A stretch of 64,000 nucleotides of DNA from Pelobates cultripes (GCA_933207985.1 OW240912.1:81904852-81968851); one strand, 5' to 3'; counted from the stretch's first letter, positions 1 through 11,224 are shown. Notes: generated by a model not told the origin, from the sequence alone. A program made the numbers and translations.

Positions 1-1426
1 ATTGCTCGGCCAAACCCTGGAGGGCATCCCTGGTGTAGTTCACGAAGCGCTGTTGGTTGTAATAGATATAATTAATCCAATTAAGGTTTTTGTTGGCAGT
101 GACTATGGTAAAAAGTGATTCAAAACCTACAGCTACTTCATCTCTAGCTTTAAATTCATTAGGTACCCCCCTAGGCACCCCAATGGCATCTATGTAAATG
201 TGTGGGTCAAAACTGCCTTTTACTGGGGTTTCGCGCCTTACTCTGGCTGATGTATGTGGAGGGTTGTATGTGTCATGATGATTATCAGAAATAATATGAA
301 TGGGCATGATAACTTTGGCCAGGGTACACTCACCCCACCACTCAGTTTCCAGCCTAGATCTTAACTGTAGATCCCCACATAACCAGTAAATATCTCCCAA
401 TGACCTGGTATGGTGTTGCAACAGGCGTATAGGAACAGTTCTGTAAGTGGCGCAATAACCTTTAGAAAAGTTACCCATGAATTTACCAATCCCGTCATAC
501 ACGGCATAACAAGTGTAATTACCTCCATAGATTGTGATTCCATCTGGTGGCTTAACATTTTCAACTAAGAGAGGGTACTCTGCCGTCCATGCCATGCAGA
601 GGGACCTATTAAAGTCATATTGGTAGGCAAAAAGGCTTAAGAAGCAATCTTCTATCTCTAAAGGGAGAGTTAGGGGGACGGTGCCAAGGTGGGGTCGGGC
701 ACCGCCACATACATAACATACTGTTTTATTATGTTTGTTAGCATTATACCTCATCCATTCTAACCACAAATTAATGTCATTGAATCCAGTTTCAGCGGCC
801 ATGGTATCTTCAAAAGTGGGGTTAGCGATGGCCATCATATCTTTAAAGGACTGGATATGTGGTTTTAGCGGATTTGGGACTATATGATCAGCCCCTTGCC
901 ACTCTGGAGAGTGGGACATATCTCTGAGGTAGAAATGACCTAATTTGTTGTAGGAACCTTTCTTCCAATACATTCCCATTACATATCGGTCTGCATCCTC
1001 GGGGCCAGGATGTTCAATATTTAACATTAATTTCATAGGGGTACTTCCACCAGGCTTTCTTAAAGTCATTCTTTGAAGGAGGGATCTACCCTGATTGTCT
1101 ATCTTAGATAAAGAACTTTTGGGTTTATAACCCCAGGCAGGCCCAGTATTCCATCCCGCAGCCCCCCAGTAGTTACAGTCATAACCCCATTGTTCATCTA
1201 CTACACAAACGTAAGGGACTTTTGCTTGTGGTATATCTTTATAAATGGCTTGAATCTGTGACTTAGGGAATGGGCACTCTACAATATCACAGTAATCAAA
1301 AGTGAATGTAGCCACATGGGTACATGATGAATTATACCAGAAAGTGTACCCACTAGCATCTTTGGTGATGGCCACCTGCTGGGCTTTAAGGAGGCCAACT
1401 AAGGAGATAATGTACCAGAGGCACAT
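1..1426 (-). CDS. env: Retroviral envelope glycoprotein (partial, open frame)
   Basis: Envelope precursor that in the family mediates receptor binding (SU) and membrane fusion (TM). I read the frame codon by codon from the ATG at 1426-1424 to position 2 and found no stop, about 475 codons; the end is outside the window. The N-terminus is a short hydrophobic signal-peptide-like segment. A CXXC motif (CYVC) lies at 707-718, typical of gamma-type SU. A WLCG motif is at 374-385. A furin-type RVRR site at 233-244 ends an SU of about 398 residues, followed by about 77 residues of TM ectodomain. The ATG overlaps the end of pol by 28 bases in another frame, as in simple retroviruses. The transmembrane anchor and CX6CC motif would lie beyond the window. 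The intact frame contrasts with the broken pol. Confidence 0.88.
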   Translation of the reverse strand, partial: MCLWYIISLVGLLKAQQVAITKDASGYTFWYNSSCTHVATFTFDYCDIVECPFPKSQIQAIYKDIPQAKVPYVCVVDEQWGYDCNYWGAAGWNTGPAWGYKPKSSLSKIDNQGRSLLQRMTLRKPGGSTPMKLMLNIEHPGPEDADRYVMGMYWKKGSYNKLGHFYLRDMSHSPEWQGADHIVPNPLKPHIQSFKDMMAIANPTFEDTMAAETGFNDINLWLEWMRYNANKHNKTVCYVCGGARPHLGTVPLTLPLEIEDCFLSLFAYQYDFNRSLCMAWTAEYPLLVENVKPPDGITIYGGNYTCYAVYDGIGKFMGNFSKGYCATYRTVPIRLLQHHTRSLGDIYWLCGDLQLRSRLETEWWGECTLAKVIMPIHIISDNHHDTYNPPHTSARVRRETPVKGSFDPHIYIDAIGVPRGVPNEFKARDEVAVGFESLFTIVTANKNLNWINYIYYNQQRFVNYTRDALQGLAEQ

Positions 1427-1830
1427 GGTTGCATAGAGTTAGCTTCCTCTGGGGCAGGTGTCTTCTTGCAATGGGAAGCGTGGATCCAGTTAGGCCTTCC
1501 GGCCAATTTGACAGAGGTAGGGGAGATCAGGAGAACTTGGAACGGTCCGTCAAATCTTGGTTCCAGGGTGTGTTTTCGCACAAATTTCTTGACCAGAACC
1601 CAGTCACCGGGGAGCAGACTGTGGTTGCCTGTGTCAGAATCAGGATCTGGAATTGAAGAGAAAACTTGGGCATGGATTTTGTTCAAAGCATTTGCGAGTT
1701 CAGTTACATAATCTACTAAAACATCAGTTTGAAGTTGCAGTTGTTGGGGAAAATAGCAACCTAGCCTAGGTGCAGTCCCAAATAGAATCTCGTATGGGGA
1801 CAATGAGGTAGTATTTTTGTACAAGAGCAT
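1399..1830 (-). pseudogene. pol: Integrase C-terminal domain remnant
   Basis: About 143 codons. The start matches the end of the integrase catalytic domain (SPYEILFG), followed by the SH3-like C-terminal domain (PGDWVLVKKF, then EPRFDGPFQVL). In the family this domain binds DNA during provirus insertion. It sits in a different frame from the RNase H/integrase N-terminal piece upstream, and the junction near 1800 removes the catalytic core, so none of the D,D-35-E residues are present. It ends at 1399, after env has started. Clearly a fragment. Confidence 0.85.
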
Positions 1831-2776
1831 TCATTAGATCTTTTGATAAATGTGCAGGTCTGTGTGCCCATTGTACGACTGCTGGGTACAAATTCTTAGG
1901 GAGGCAGAAATTGAGGTTGTTGGAGTACACTCCATCCTTCAGAACTGCCCCTTTCTGTTTCCACTTCTGTATTTCTTCAGGGGCAACTGTAGCCTGTTGT
2001 TCCAGCAGGATTTTCAGGTCAGTTGGAAGAGTCTGCAGAGTAAATATGGGAGTTTCTTCATTTCCGGACACTCTTCTTTCCACTTCCTGTGGTTCTTTTG
2101 CAGCTTGTTTTGCAGCCTGATCAGCTAGATGGTTGCCCTTTGCTTCATCTGAGTCCAACTTCCCATGTGCTTTTATCTTCAAAATAGCCACTTCTTCTGG
2201 GAGTAGGAGGGCGTCCATCAGCTCCTTGATTGCGGAACCGTGCTTGATTGGTGTACCGGCGGTGGTAAGAAATCCTCTTGTTTTCCAAATTAATCCGAAG
2301 TCGTGAGCCACGCCCAGTGCATATCTTGAATCCGTGTAGATATTGGCGCGCTTTCCTTCAGAGATCTTGCATGCTGAAGTCAGGGCTTGCAATTCAGCTT
2401 CTTGTGCAGACATAGTTGATGGTAAAGATGATGATTTGACAATTTCATCTGTTGTGGTTACGGCATATCCTGTATGGTATCTTCCTTCTTCATCAGCATA
2501 TCTTGAGCCGTCCACAAACAGGGTGAGATCGGGATCTACCAATGGGTCTTCATGCACAGTTGGTAGATGTGTTGTTTCCATTTTCATCTGTTCAAAACAG
2601 TCATGAGGTGTATCTGGGTCGTATTCATTCACTATGGTTAAATCTTGGAACTCATTCTCCAGGAAATGACGCGGCCATGCTTTTAGGGTCAGTTGTTGGA
2701 TATTTGACAACACCATTTTCCTGTAGCTGTGATTCGTCCATAGTGGCCCATGCTTTTGCCATAGGCCCAAGATCAT
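1766..2776 (-). pseudogene. pol: RNase H and integrase N-terminal remnant
   Basis: Open for 336 codons. It holds an RNase H domain (LFVDGSRYADEEGRYHTGYA near residues 81-100, later YTDSRYAL and GNHLADQAAKQA) that in the family degrades the RNA strand during reverse transcription. The end resembles the integrase zinc-binding region (AHLSKDLMN). The frame then runs into out-of-frame sequence at the deletion junction near 1800. It overlaps the RT frame by 125 bases (2652-2776), showing a frameshift inside pol. The first residues of this frame are not native; homology begins near residue 40. Confidence 0.85.
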
Positions 2777-5000
2777 TCCATGATATTGTTTTCAACTTGG
2801 TCACAGGGACATGTGGAATGGCAGTGTCCCAATGACGGTACAAATGCTTGAGTTCCGGAGGTAGATGAATCAAGACCATACTGTTGCCTTCAGAATCACA
2901 GTAGAAGTCTTGTGCAGTGAGTTTTACTTCGACCAGATGATAGAGTTCATCTTCATAGCAGGGTTCAGGAGTGATGTTTGATTTGTACCACATGGTACAG
3001 AAGGCATATCCTGCTCCGTCATGAAGGAGTGCTTGTCCATCATGAAAGGATAGGTTGGGATGCATTTCCTTCTTGATGGTGCCAGTGAGAAGAAAAACAT
3101 AAGTTTCGTCCATGATGAATCCGTAGTATACACCCCCCTCAGGGAGTGGCAGAAGAGTGGACGGATTGAGAACTTGACATCTTTGGAGGGTAATGTTGTC
3201 AGGCAACAAAAGATGACATTGAAGGCGAAGATGCCTAGCAGGAGTAACATGCTTAAGTTGGACCTGGTTGACTATGGCAGAAATGTCATGGGGGGCCAAG
3301 ACAACCAGGGGGTGGCCAAGGACAAGATCTCCAGTTCTTTCAATGAGCTCTCTGGCAGCAAAGACGGCCCGAAGGCAAGAGGGACGTCCTCTGGCCACAA
3401 TATCCAGTTGGCAGGAGAAAAATCCAATAGGCCTTTGGCGGCCTCCAGGACCATGGGCCTGAGTGAGCACTCCTGTTGCATGGCCTTGTCTTTCAGAAAC
3501 AAACAGTTTGAAGGGTTTGGTATAGTCTGGTAGGCCAAGAGCAGGAGCAGAAGCAATAGCACTTTTGAGAGAACAGAAGTTGTCAAGGGCTTCTGTGGAC
3601 AAGCAAAATGGGTCTGACTTGAGAGCATCATAAAGAGGTTGCATAAGGAGCGAGGCTTCTGGGATCCATGCTCGGCAATAGGAAATGAGGCCTAGGAAGG
3701 CGTGTAGTGACTTCGAGGTCCTTGGAGGTGGAATGTCCAGTACCGCTCTAACTCGGTCACGGGTAAGATGTCTGGTTCCCTGAGACAGACAATGGCCAAG
3801 GAAGATAACAGTAGGTTGGCAGAATTGCAGCTTGAGACGTGAAGCTTTACATCCTTGTTCTGCTAGGTAGCAAAGAATATTAAGTGAGCATTGTTCTGTT
3901 GTGGGTATATCATCTCCACAAAGCAGCAAATCATCCACATATTGAAACAGGACGACCTCAGGGTGGTCAGATTGCCATGGATCAAGGATAGAGCACATGG
4001 CCTTCGCAAATTGACTTGGTGAATTTTGTGCCCCTTGGGGCATGACAGTCCATGTGTACTGTTGTTTTTCATGTGTGAAAGCAAACAGATATTGGCAAGT
4101 TGGATCCAGGGGAACACTGAAGAAGGCATTGGCCAGATCAATGACAGTGAAGTACTTGGCAGAGGGTGGAACGCCGGAAAGGAGAGTGTGTGGGTTGGGC
4201 ACTATTGGAGTGTCCAAAACTGTGGCTTCATTTACTGCTCTGAGGTCTTGGACCAATCTGTACTTTTCTGGTTCGCCTTTTGGAGTCTTTTTCTTTACTG
4301 GAAATAATGGAGTATTGCATGGTGATTCACATTTGACAAGAGCACCCTTCTCCAGGAGTGCTTGAATTTGAATTGTAATGGCTGCAGCTTGAGCTGGTTT
4401 CAAAGGATACCGTGATTTTCGTGGCAATTTTACGCCTGGGATGAGCTTTACCACCACAGGCGGGACCTTTAGATGGCCTATGTCCTCTGGGCCTGTGGAC
4501 CACAGCTTGTTGGGAACATCAGTCTTTAGTGAATCAGGGAAATTAGTCCTTAGGTCTTTTGCATCCCCATGAGGCTCTTCTAGATGTAGCATCAGGGGTA
4601 AGGAGCACAAAGCTGAGGTGTCTGAGACAGATAGAGGGGTGGATAGTTCCACTTGTCCATCTGGAGTAAAGGTGATGGATGCCTGCAGGCGTGAAAGAAC
4701 ATCAGCTCCTAACAGGTTAATGGGGCATGTGGAAGATACCACAAAGCGAGCAAGCAAGTTGTGGCAGTTACCAACCCGCAGTGGGGTGGACAGGGGACTT
4801 TGCCTTGGAAGGCCGTCCACCCCAACACAGGAGACATCAATATTGGAAAGAAATGAGGTATCGGGCAGGTCTTGTTCTCTCAGAACACTTCAGGCTGCAC
4901 CTGTGTCAACTAGGAAAGTGGTGGGCTGGCCCTCAATGGGTAAAATTACAGTAGCTAGAGGCCCCCCTGTTCCCCTGAAGACACTGCCATGGCAGGGGCA
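2652..5000 (-). pseudogene. pro-pol: Protease and reverse transcriptase region with stop codon
   Basis: The protease active-site motif (LVDTGA) lies near 4896-4913. A TGA stop in the same frame at 4890-4892 follows directly. From 4820 the frame is open for 722 codons and contains the reverse transcriptase: PVKKKTPKGEPEKYRLVQDL at residues 174-193, MPQGAQNSPSQF at 260-271 and the catalytic YVDD at 3930-3941, then the connection domain. In the family this enzyme copies viral RNA into DNA. It ends at 2652 after a frameshift relative to RNase H. A TAA at 5001 closes the frame upstream of the protease, so no gag-pro junction is visible. Confidence 0.9.
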
Positions 5001-6343
5001 TTAAGCATCAGCAGGTTTGCTCTCCTCAGTATGGGCTGTGTTACTGACTCAAACCCCTTTCTATGTCATTAGCCATAGCTTTTTGCAGTCTGAACATGTC
5101 TATCATTATAAATAATGGTTAATAGTAAGTGAAGTAAAGTTCCTAAATGTCTTTGGATAAAACATTAACTATTGCGGTACTATCATTTATATTAATTAGA
5201 CTATAACAATTATACCACCCTGTAACTAAAATGAACAACCAGTAGTGGCTGGGTTAATAAAACATGTCACAAACCCTTCTAATGCTAAACCATCATTTAA
5301 CGTAAAGGATGTTACTGTAAACATACGATCTGTAACTAGCAAGATTCGATTAAGTAAAGATACAATGTTTAAAATAACTTGCATTATTTGGCTATTTCCC
5401 TTGTTGCAAGATTAATCTGGATAATCAGCTGTTATGCTCTTATATTCGTGTCCAACAGATTTCATATGTAGGTCACACCACATTTGCAAATTACATTTTA
5501 GCAACCTTCTTTTTTTTTTTTTATCACGGACAAATTTCTGATACAGGGAAACAAATGGCATGATTGTTTTAGTAATTATAATGTTTCAGTTCATAATATG
5601 TAGAGTGTAAGGAAAACAACATGTCTCTAAATGGGACGAGCATAATAGGGGTAGGCCTCATGATGGAGGCAGCCATGACAGGGGCGGGGAAGGAAATGAC
5701 AGCAAGGGAGGAAGTGAGAGGGGTGACGTCCATGATATGTGTGGGAAAGGAAGACAGGAGGTGTGGGCATGGTAAGGGCGGAAGTGACGTCACTTTAGAA
5801 GCAACCGTGACTGTAGATAGGTCACGGGACTGGCAGGGTCAACCTCCTTCTGTACTAGGCGCCATCTTTAGGGTGGTGGCTGACGTACTTTCAACCATAC
5901 ACTATATTATAACTATTAAAATAAGTCAGAGAAGCAACATTCTGTTCTGCAAAATGAAATACTAAACTATGAACAGACCTGGCAGGTTGAATAAGACAGT
6001 TGAGAACATTATGCATTTAACAGCCCATACAGCTGTTTCTAGAAACATGTACTTTAAAATAATAAAATGATGCAAAATAAACTCACGGAATTCAACCAAT
6101 TTCCCTTATCATCCTCTAGCCATTAATCACTTTCCTCTTCACATACTAGCTTAACTCCGCATATTCCCTCTATCCACATTGCATAGTTTTGCAACAAATC
6201 ACGCTTGCCTTTACACTTAACACGTCCAAATATTCCACTATTCTTGTATCAGATTCACTTACCTCCGTAAATCAACACTGAGCTACATTCTTGTGTCTCC
6301 CCCACAATCCTCACCACTTTATCACAAAACTCAATCTATACAT

Positions 6344-6386
<43 letters not shown>

Positions 6387-8197
6387 TACATACATATACA
6401 AACGGCAACAATAATGATATTATTACACAACTATAACACCATAACCTCTGAATTAGAATATTTTCCAGCAAAAATCCTGTCTCTAACTCTTATCAGCAGC
6501 TCCGAAATGCAGAAGGCATGTACCTCCCCCATTCGGAGGCAAGTGGGGAGGAAAGGGGGGGATGTGAGACAGTGCAAAAAAGGGAGAGAAGCTGCAGGCA
6601 TGAAGATTAACCATGTGAGTGCTGGAAAGTAACAAGACAGAAGGACAGAGACTTATACGTTTGGAAACCAGAAATCTTTGACGGGAGAAACGGACTGGAG
6701 GTGCAGGGAGCTGCAGAGAGAGGATGAGGGTGACGGGATCTGTAGGACTGATGGGGGGGGGGAGAATAGGGATCCATCAGCATCCAGTAACACAATTATT
6801 ATAATACACAAACAATCTTAAACCTTTGTGATCAATTTCTTCCTCAACCTATTCCTTTTGCTGAATAGCTCTTGCTACTCGGTATCAGGCTTCTGCTGTA
6901 CAAACCAAATCTTGGTCCGACAGCTTCTCTTTCTTCTGTCAGTAACTTACGCCAGCTCTCTGGCTACAATCTGCCGCACAGAGGTACGGTAATTCCACAT
7001 ACTTTAGCAATCTTCCTCACTTTCTTAACCATCTCTTCTCCTTCTCTGTCTTCCACTAGATCACATGCTAACCAACCCTTACTGGGTTTATCTAACTTCT
7101 GTCCCATCCTCCCTATATAAGGCGTCCCAGATATAGAGAGAGAAAGGAACAGAACGTCTACCGTGCTCGACTGCTACTTTAAGAGCAAGCTCTTTAAGTA
7201 CGTCTTCCCAAAACGTAGACTAGTCACTGATTCCGCCTACCCGTGGTAGCCGCGGATTGGAGCGTGGCGAGAAGTGTGTGACCAATCACTTCTCTCAACA
7301 AAGAGAAAGAGAAATAGGAGGGGAAAGTGTAAATAGTACAGTGAGTAAGATAAAAGTAAACACAGGAATCTGTGTGACAGACAATTAAGACAATAACATT
7401 TCAGTGTAAATACAGTGAATGCATCACAGTTCAAATAAGTTCAACAGTTTTATCCCTTGCCTTTACTCGTGTGGCCAAAAGCCACCTCCCTCAACCTCGT
7501 AGTGTCCCTGTTGCGGACCCACCCGCAAGTCTCACTACCAGCAGCCACAGGAAACAGCAACAGCTTCCAACCCGAATCCTGTATAGCCTAAAGAATTGGA
7601 ATCTTACCTGCCTCAGCGCTCGAGGCTGGAATTTTACCAAGAAGAAGTGTCCGATGAGGCTAGCTAAGCGGTCAAAATGACACTCTGGGGAACCCCCAGG
7701 AAGCAATGAGTCTACATCATCCTCCACAGATTCCCCCTACTCTTTTTCCTTACAGCCACAGCCACGTGGCTCCTAAAAGAGTTAAACAGGCAATAGAGGA
7801 CCCCCAGGAAAACTTCCACAGGTCCACCCCCCTTTTTCCTTACTACCACAGGCATGTGGTACCTAAAAGGGGTTAAACAGGCACTTACACTCCCCGGGTA
7901 CTAAGTTAAACACATACCAATACAAACACACCCAGGCAACAGATAGTCAACATGCAGGTAAACTAGGTATCATTAACAATACAAAGACTCTGGGCAAGTT
8001 ATTACCTGACTTTGATGTCCTCTCGGCAGCAGTCACAGACACTGGGGCAGGTCAATCACAGGGGCAGGAACATACCGGCTAGGTGCTGCAGCAATCTCTA
8101 CCGTGTATTCAGAGGTGATCAGGCTCTTTTCCTTCCCCCAGGATTCAGCCCCCCCAGCGTCTTCTTGGACAGCTGCCCAGACTGGACATAGCCCAGA
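5001..8197 (-). other. Provirus interior without recognisable gag
   Basis: About 3.2 kb where gag should lie. I see no capsid, major-homology or zinc-knuckle (CCHC) coding sequence on the minus strand, only short frames. On the plus strand there is a perfect TGACGTCA (CRE-type palindrome) at 5785-5792, a TATATAAGG-like box near 7112, an (AT)n microsatellite at 6352-6372 and several GA-rich runs. These suggest gag was replaced or overwritten, perhaps by another LTR-like insertion, but I could not define ends. Confidence 0.6.
7741..7885. repeat. 90-bp direct repeat in the retroviral leader
   Basis: Two imperfect copies, 90-91 bp apart, of a segment beginning CTTTTTCCTTAC and ending GTTAAACAGGCA (7742 and 7832; 7781 and 7872). 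Each copy contains a near-palindrome around CCACGTGG or CATGTGG, so each could fold as a hairpin on either strand. It lies between the primer binding site and the gag-less region. Confidence 0.7.
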
Positions 8198-8215
8198 GCC
8201 CCACGTTGGGCGCCA
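8198..8215 (-). promoter_or_regulatory. Primer binding site, tRNA-Lys type
   Basis: On the minus strand this reads TGGCGCCCAACGTGGGGC, the 18-base complement of the 3' end of tRNA-Lys1,2. It is two bases from the end of the LTR, the normal position where minus-strand DNA synthesis is primed. It fixes the LTR boundary and the direction of the provirus. Confidence 0.93.
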
Positions 8216-8217
8216 AT

Positions 8218-8817
8218 TGTTCTAGATAATTTACTGCAAACCAATTAGTTTGAATGACTATCTGTTCCTGTCCAAATTAAAGATAATAAAGTTGCGTGCA
8301 CGCAGAAGTAAATTCACACTGAGACACAAGGTTCAGGGTAATGAAAGAACTTCAGAGAAGTTTAATGGCTTCTGACAGAAAATGGGTGCGCAGACCCTTA
8401 TAAAGGCATTATTACATCATTGAAGAAAATCAAGATATAGACAAATAGACACTATTGATTGGTCCAGGTGTTAAGTGGTTAGTTAGGTACCCTCCTATCA
8501 AGAGGTGATGTCATCCTTGACACGGGAGTGGACACAAGATGTAGGCGCCATCTTGTTAGCACGAGGTGTTCACTCGATGGGAGGGGTGCTTTGGCAGCCA
8601 TCCATTTAGAGTGTAGCTGGCACGGTTAGTTTCTCAAGGTTAGGTTTCAAGGCTTTTAGTAAATACACATTTTATCAAAGCTATTTCTTGCTGACATGCA
8701 AATTCTATGTTCTATAGACAAAGCTTCCTTGTAAAACTATGGGGGGCCTCCTAGAGGTATAGCAAGAGGATTTAAAGGGGCCTTACAGATTTATAGAGGC
8801 CTAATAATTCTACAACA
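8218..8817 (-). repeat. 5' LTR of the endogenous retrovirus
   Basis: A 600-bp LTR. In provirus orientation it starts TGTTGTAGAATT and ends TTATCTAGAACA, giving the expected TG...CA ends with a short imperfect inverted repeat. The primer binding site follows at once. U3 lies at the high-coordinate side. It abuts a truncated Tc1 transposase at 8818. The partner LTR is outside the window, so insertion age cannot be read here. Confidence 0.9.
8361..8404 (-). promoter_or_regulatory. LTR TATA box and possible poly(A) signal
   Basis: On the minus strand TTTATAAGG at about 8397-8405 is a good TATA box. ATTAAA at 8366-8361 is a possible polyadenylation signal about 30 bases downstream, suggesting a short R region. 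The TATA box is the stronger of the two calls. Confidence 0.55.
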
Positions 8818-9558
8818 AAACTACTTGGACGGGGCAAAAAAAAAAAGAAAGCTATCGAGGGCTGCAACCAGATTTCTGAGAAGGGAGGTTGTAAAAAACC
8901 CTTGAGTGACTGCAAAAGACTTGATGACAACAGGCAAAACTTGCAGCATGTGGAAGGCATGATGGATTCATTGAAATATCAGGAAATCCTAGGAAAAAAT
9001 ATCATGCTGTCCGTGAGGAACCTGAAGTTTGGGTGTAATTGGACCTTCCAAAAAGACAATGATCCCAAGCATACCTCAAATCCCACCAAGGCTAGATTGC
9101 AGAAGAAGCCCTGGGAAATTCTACAGTGGACATCACAGTCACCTGACTTGAACCCCATAGAAAATCGCTGGTGGAATTTGAAGAAGGTGGTTGCAGCACG
9201 CAAACTCAGGAATATTAGTGTATTGGAGGCCTCTGCTCATGAGCAATGGGCTGAGATTCATCAGGAACGCTGTCAGAAGCTGGTGTCTGGCTACGCATCT
9301 CGTTTGCAGCAGGTTACTTAGTTTAGTACTAAGTACTAAAGTTGCTTACCATGAAGGGGCATGAGTAATTTTGAGACTGGAGAAGTCATTATAAGTTCCA
9401 TTTTCAGTTGAACTTGGGGAAACCACTTGAAGCATTCTTTGTGTTAAGCTATTTCAATTGCTTTTGTTTGATTTATTAATTTCAAACAGCTGAAAGTCTG
9501 TACATTTTTACAATAAACCTGATTTTCAATGAGGGTTGAATACTATTGATTACAACTG
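8818..9558 (+). mobile_element. Tc1-type DNA transposon, 3' half
   Basis: The right end reads TATTGATTACAACTG at 9544-9558, followed by TA at 9559-9560, the Tc1 target dinucleotide; reversed it is the familiar CAGTTGTAATC terminal repeat. The left half is missing: the retroviral LTR abuts inside the transposase sequence. It is a truncated, non-mobile copy. Confidence 0.85.
8902..9321 (+). pseudogene. Tc1 transposase, C-terminal half
   Basis: 139 codons open. It contains the second and third catalytic residues of a DD34E transposase: QKDNDPKHTS near residues 50-59 and SQSPDLNPIENRWWNLKK near 78-95, with 34 residues between the D and the E. The family cuts and pastes DNA at TA sites. The helix-turn-helix DNA-binding part and the first aspartate are absent. 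Recognisable sequence continues upstream to about 8835 without a start codon. The ATG at 8902 is internal and not native. Confidence 0.88.
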
Positions 9559-9560
9559 TA

Positions 9561-9830
9561 GGTCATTGGAAAATTTGTGTTAGTGAGTGAACCTTTAGAA
9601 AAGAGCAGATTTTACTGAATGATCCAGGAAACAACAGTTTATATGAGAACCATTCACACACGGGTAATAATAGAAAGCTAAACTGTGAAGATGCCAAAAA
9701 AGTTGGTGAAACAGCAGGACAGAACCTTCCAAAAGCTGGAATTAGGGAATATAAAAGGCACCCTGAACGAATGTTAAAAGAACAACTGTGAAATAAAACA
9801 TCATGGAGGGTAGAGCTCTCAAGAGTTTAA
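9561..9830. other. Unassigned AT-rich spacer
   Basis: Between the Tc1 end and the LINE. I see no coding or structured feature. Confidence 0.5.
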
Positions 9831-9834
9831 AAAT

Positions 9835-10525
9835 AGTAATTGATTCCAATATTGTTAAACTGGTAAGTTAGTGGCTGAGTGACAGGTAAAAGAGCGTTGT
9901 AGTCAATGGAGTATATTCGAAGCATGGGCTTGTCAAAAGTGGGGTACTTCAGGGATCTGTACTTGGAACCATTCTCTTTAATATTTTTATTAGTGATATT
10001 GCAGAAGGTCTTGATGGTAAGGTATGTCTTTTTGCTGATGATACTAAGATATGTAACAGGGTTGATGTTCCAGGATGGATAAGCCAAATGGCAAATGATT
10101 TAGGTAAACTATAAAAATGGTCAGCGTTGTGGCAACTGAGATTTAATGTGGATAAGTGCAAGATAATGCATCTTGGACGTAAAAACCCAAGGGCAGAGTG
10201 CAGAATATTTGATAGAGTCCTAACCTCAACATCTGAGGAAAGGGATTTAGGGGTGATTATTTCTGATGACTTAAAGGTAGGCAGACAATGTAATAGAGCA
10301 GCCGGAAATGCTATCAGAATGTTTGGTTGTATAGGGAGAGGTATTAGCAGTAGAAAGAGGGAGGTGCTCAGGCCATTGTATAGAACACTGGTGAAACCTC
10401 ACTTGGAATATTGTACGCAGTACTGGAGACTGTATCTCCAGAAGGATATTGATACTTTGGAGAGAATTCAGAGAAGGGCTACTAAACTGGTTCATGGTTT
10501 GCACGATAACACAAGGAAAGGTTAA
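9835..10525 (+). pseudogene. CR1-type reverse transcriptase remnant
   Basis: The frame reads through SGVLQGSVLGTILF, then FADDTK (the catalytic ADD), then after an in-frame stop near 10110 it continues from 10127 for 132 codons: WQLRFNVDKCKIMHLG, EERDLGVIISDDLK, and RRATKLVHGL. These are successive motifs of the CR1/L2 RT fingers, palm and thumb. In the family the enzyme copies RNA at a nicked target. Only the C-terminal third is present; endonuclease and ORF1 are missing. Confidence 0.88.
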
Positions 10526-10794
10526 TGGATCTTAACATGTATAGCTTGGAGGAAAGATGAGACATGGGAGATATGATAGAAACATTTAAATACATAAAGG
10601 GAATCAACACAGTAAAGAAAGAGACTACCGTATATACTTGAGTATAAGTCGAGTTTTTCAGCACATTTTTTTTGCTGAAAAACCCCCACTCGACTTATAC
10701 TCGAGATAATGTCTGTATTATGGCAATTTACATTGCCATAATACAGACCAGGACCGCCGGCCTCATTACAAGCCCGGCGGTCCTGTTGGGGGCT

Positions 10795-11030
10795 GGCAGA
10801 GAGCTGTAACTTACCTTTCCTGCAGCTCCTGTCAGCTCCCTTCTCTCTCCTCCGTTTTGGTCAGCTCCCCTGTCAGCTCCACTGTAAATCTCGCGAAAGC
10901 CCCGGGGAACGCTCCGCGCGGCCATGAGACTTACAGTGGAGGAGAAGGGAGCTGACCGGAACGGAGGAGAAAGAAAGGAGCTGACAGGAGCTGCAGGAAA
11001 GGTAAGTTACAGCTCTCTGCCAGCCCCCCT
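10795..11030. repeat. Central palindrome of the TA-flanked element
   Basis: Two arms of about 100 bp (10795-10900 and 10930-11030) are inverted copies: GGCAGAGAGCTGTAACTTAC on the left mirrors GTAAGTTACAGCTCTCTGCC on the right. Each arm carries AGGTAAGT on the outward-reading strand. The RNA or single strand would form a long hairpin. Confidence 0.88.
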
Positions 11031-11224
11031 CCTACACAGTGCACACCACTGGACCACCATGGAATGAGAGGCCCCCTCCCTGGCCAGCTAACAAGCAGGG
11101 AGGGGGGACGAAGAAAAATATAAATAAAAAAATGAAATAATAATATAATAAAAAAATAATATATATATATATATAAAAATAATAATAATAATAATTTTAA
11201 AAAATAATAAAAATGCCCACCCCC

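Larger units (their letters stand above)
1..8817 (-). mobile_element. Class I endogenous retrovirus, 5' LTR to env
   Basis: A provirus in minus orientation. From high to low coordinate it shows an LTR (8218-8817), a primer binding site (8198-8215), a long stretch without recognisable gag, protease and reverse transcriptase (about 5000-2652), RNase H and integrase remnants (2776-1399), and env (1426 to the window edge). The 3' LTR must lie left of position 1. The RT, RNase H and integrase C-terminal sequences resemble gamma/epsilon-type retroviruses. The pol genes are inactivated by a stop, a frameshift and a large deletion, so the copy cannot replicate alone. What is seen: motifs and breaks. 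What is inferred: class I affiliation. Confidence 0.93.

Noticed and set aside
3060..3533. 157-residue plus-strand protein
   Set aside because: Antisense shadow of retroviral pol.
10795..11030. microRNA or long hairpin gene
   Set aside because: The palindrome is an internal part of a bounded transposon; no independent evidence of a gene.
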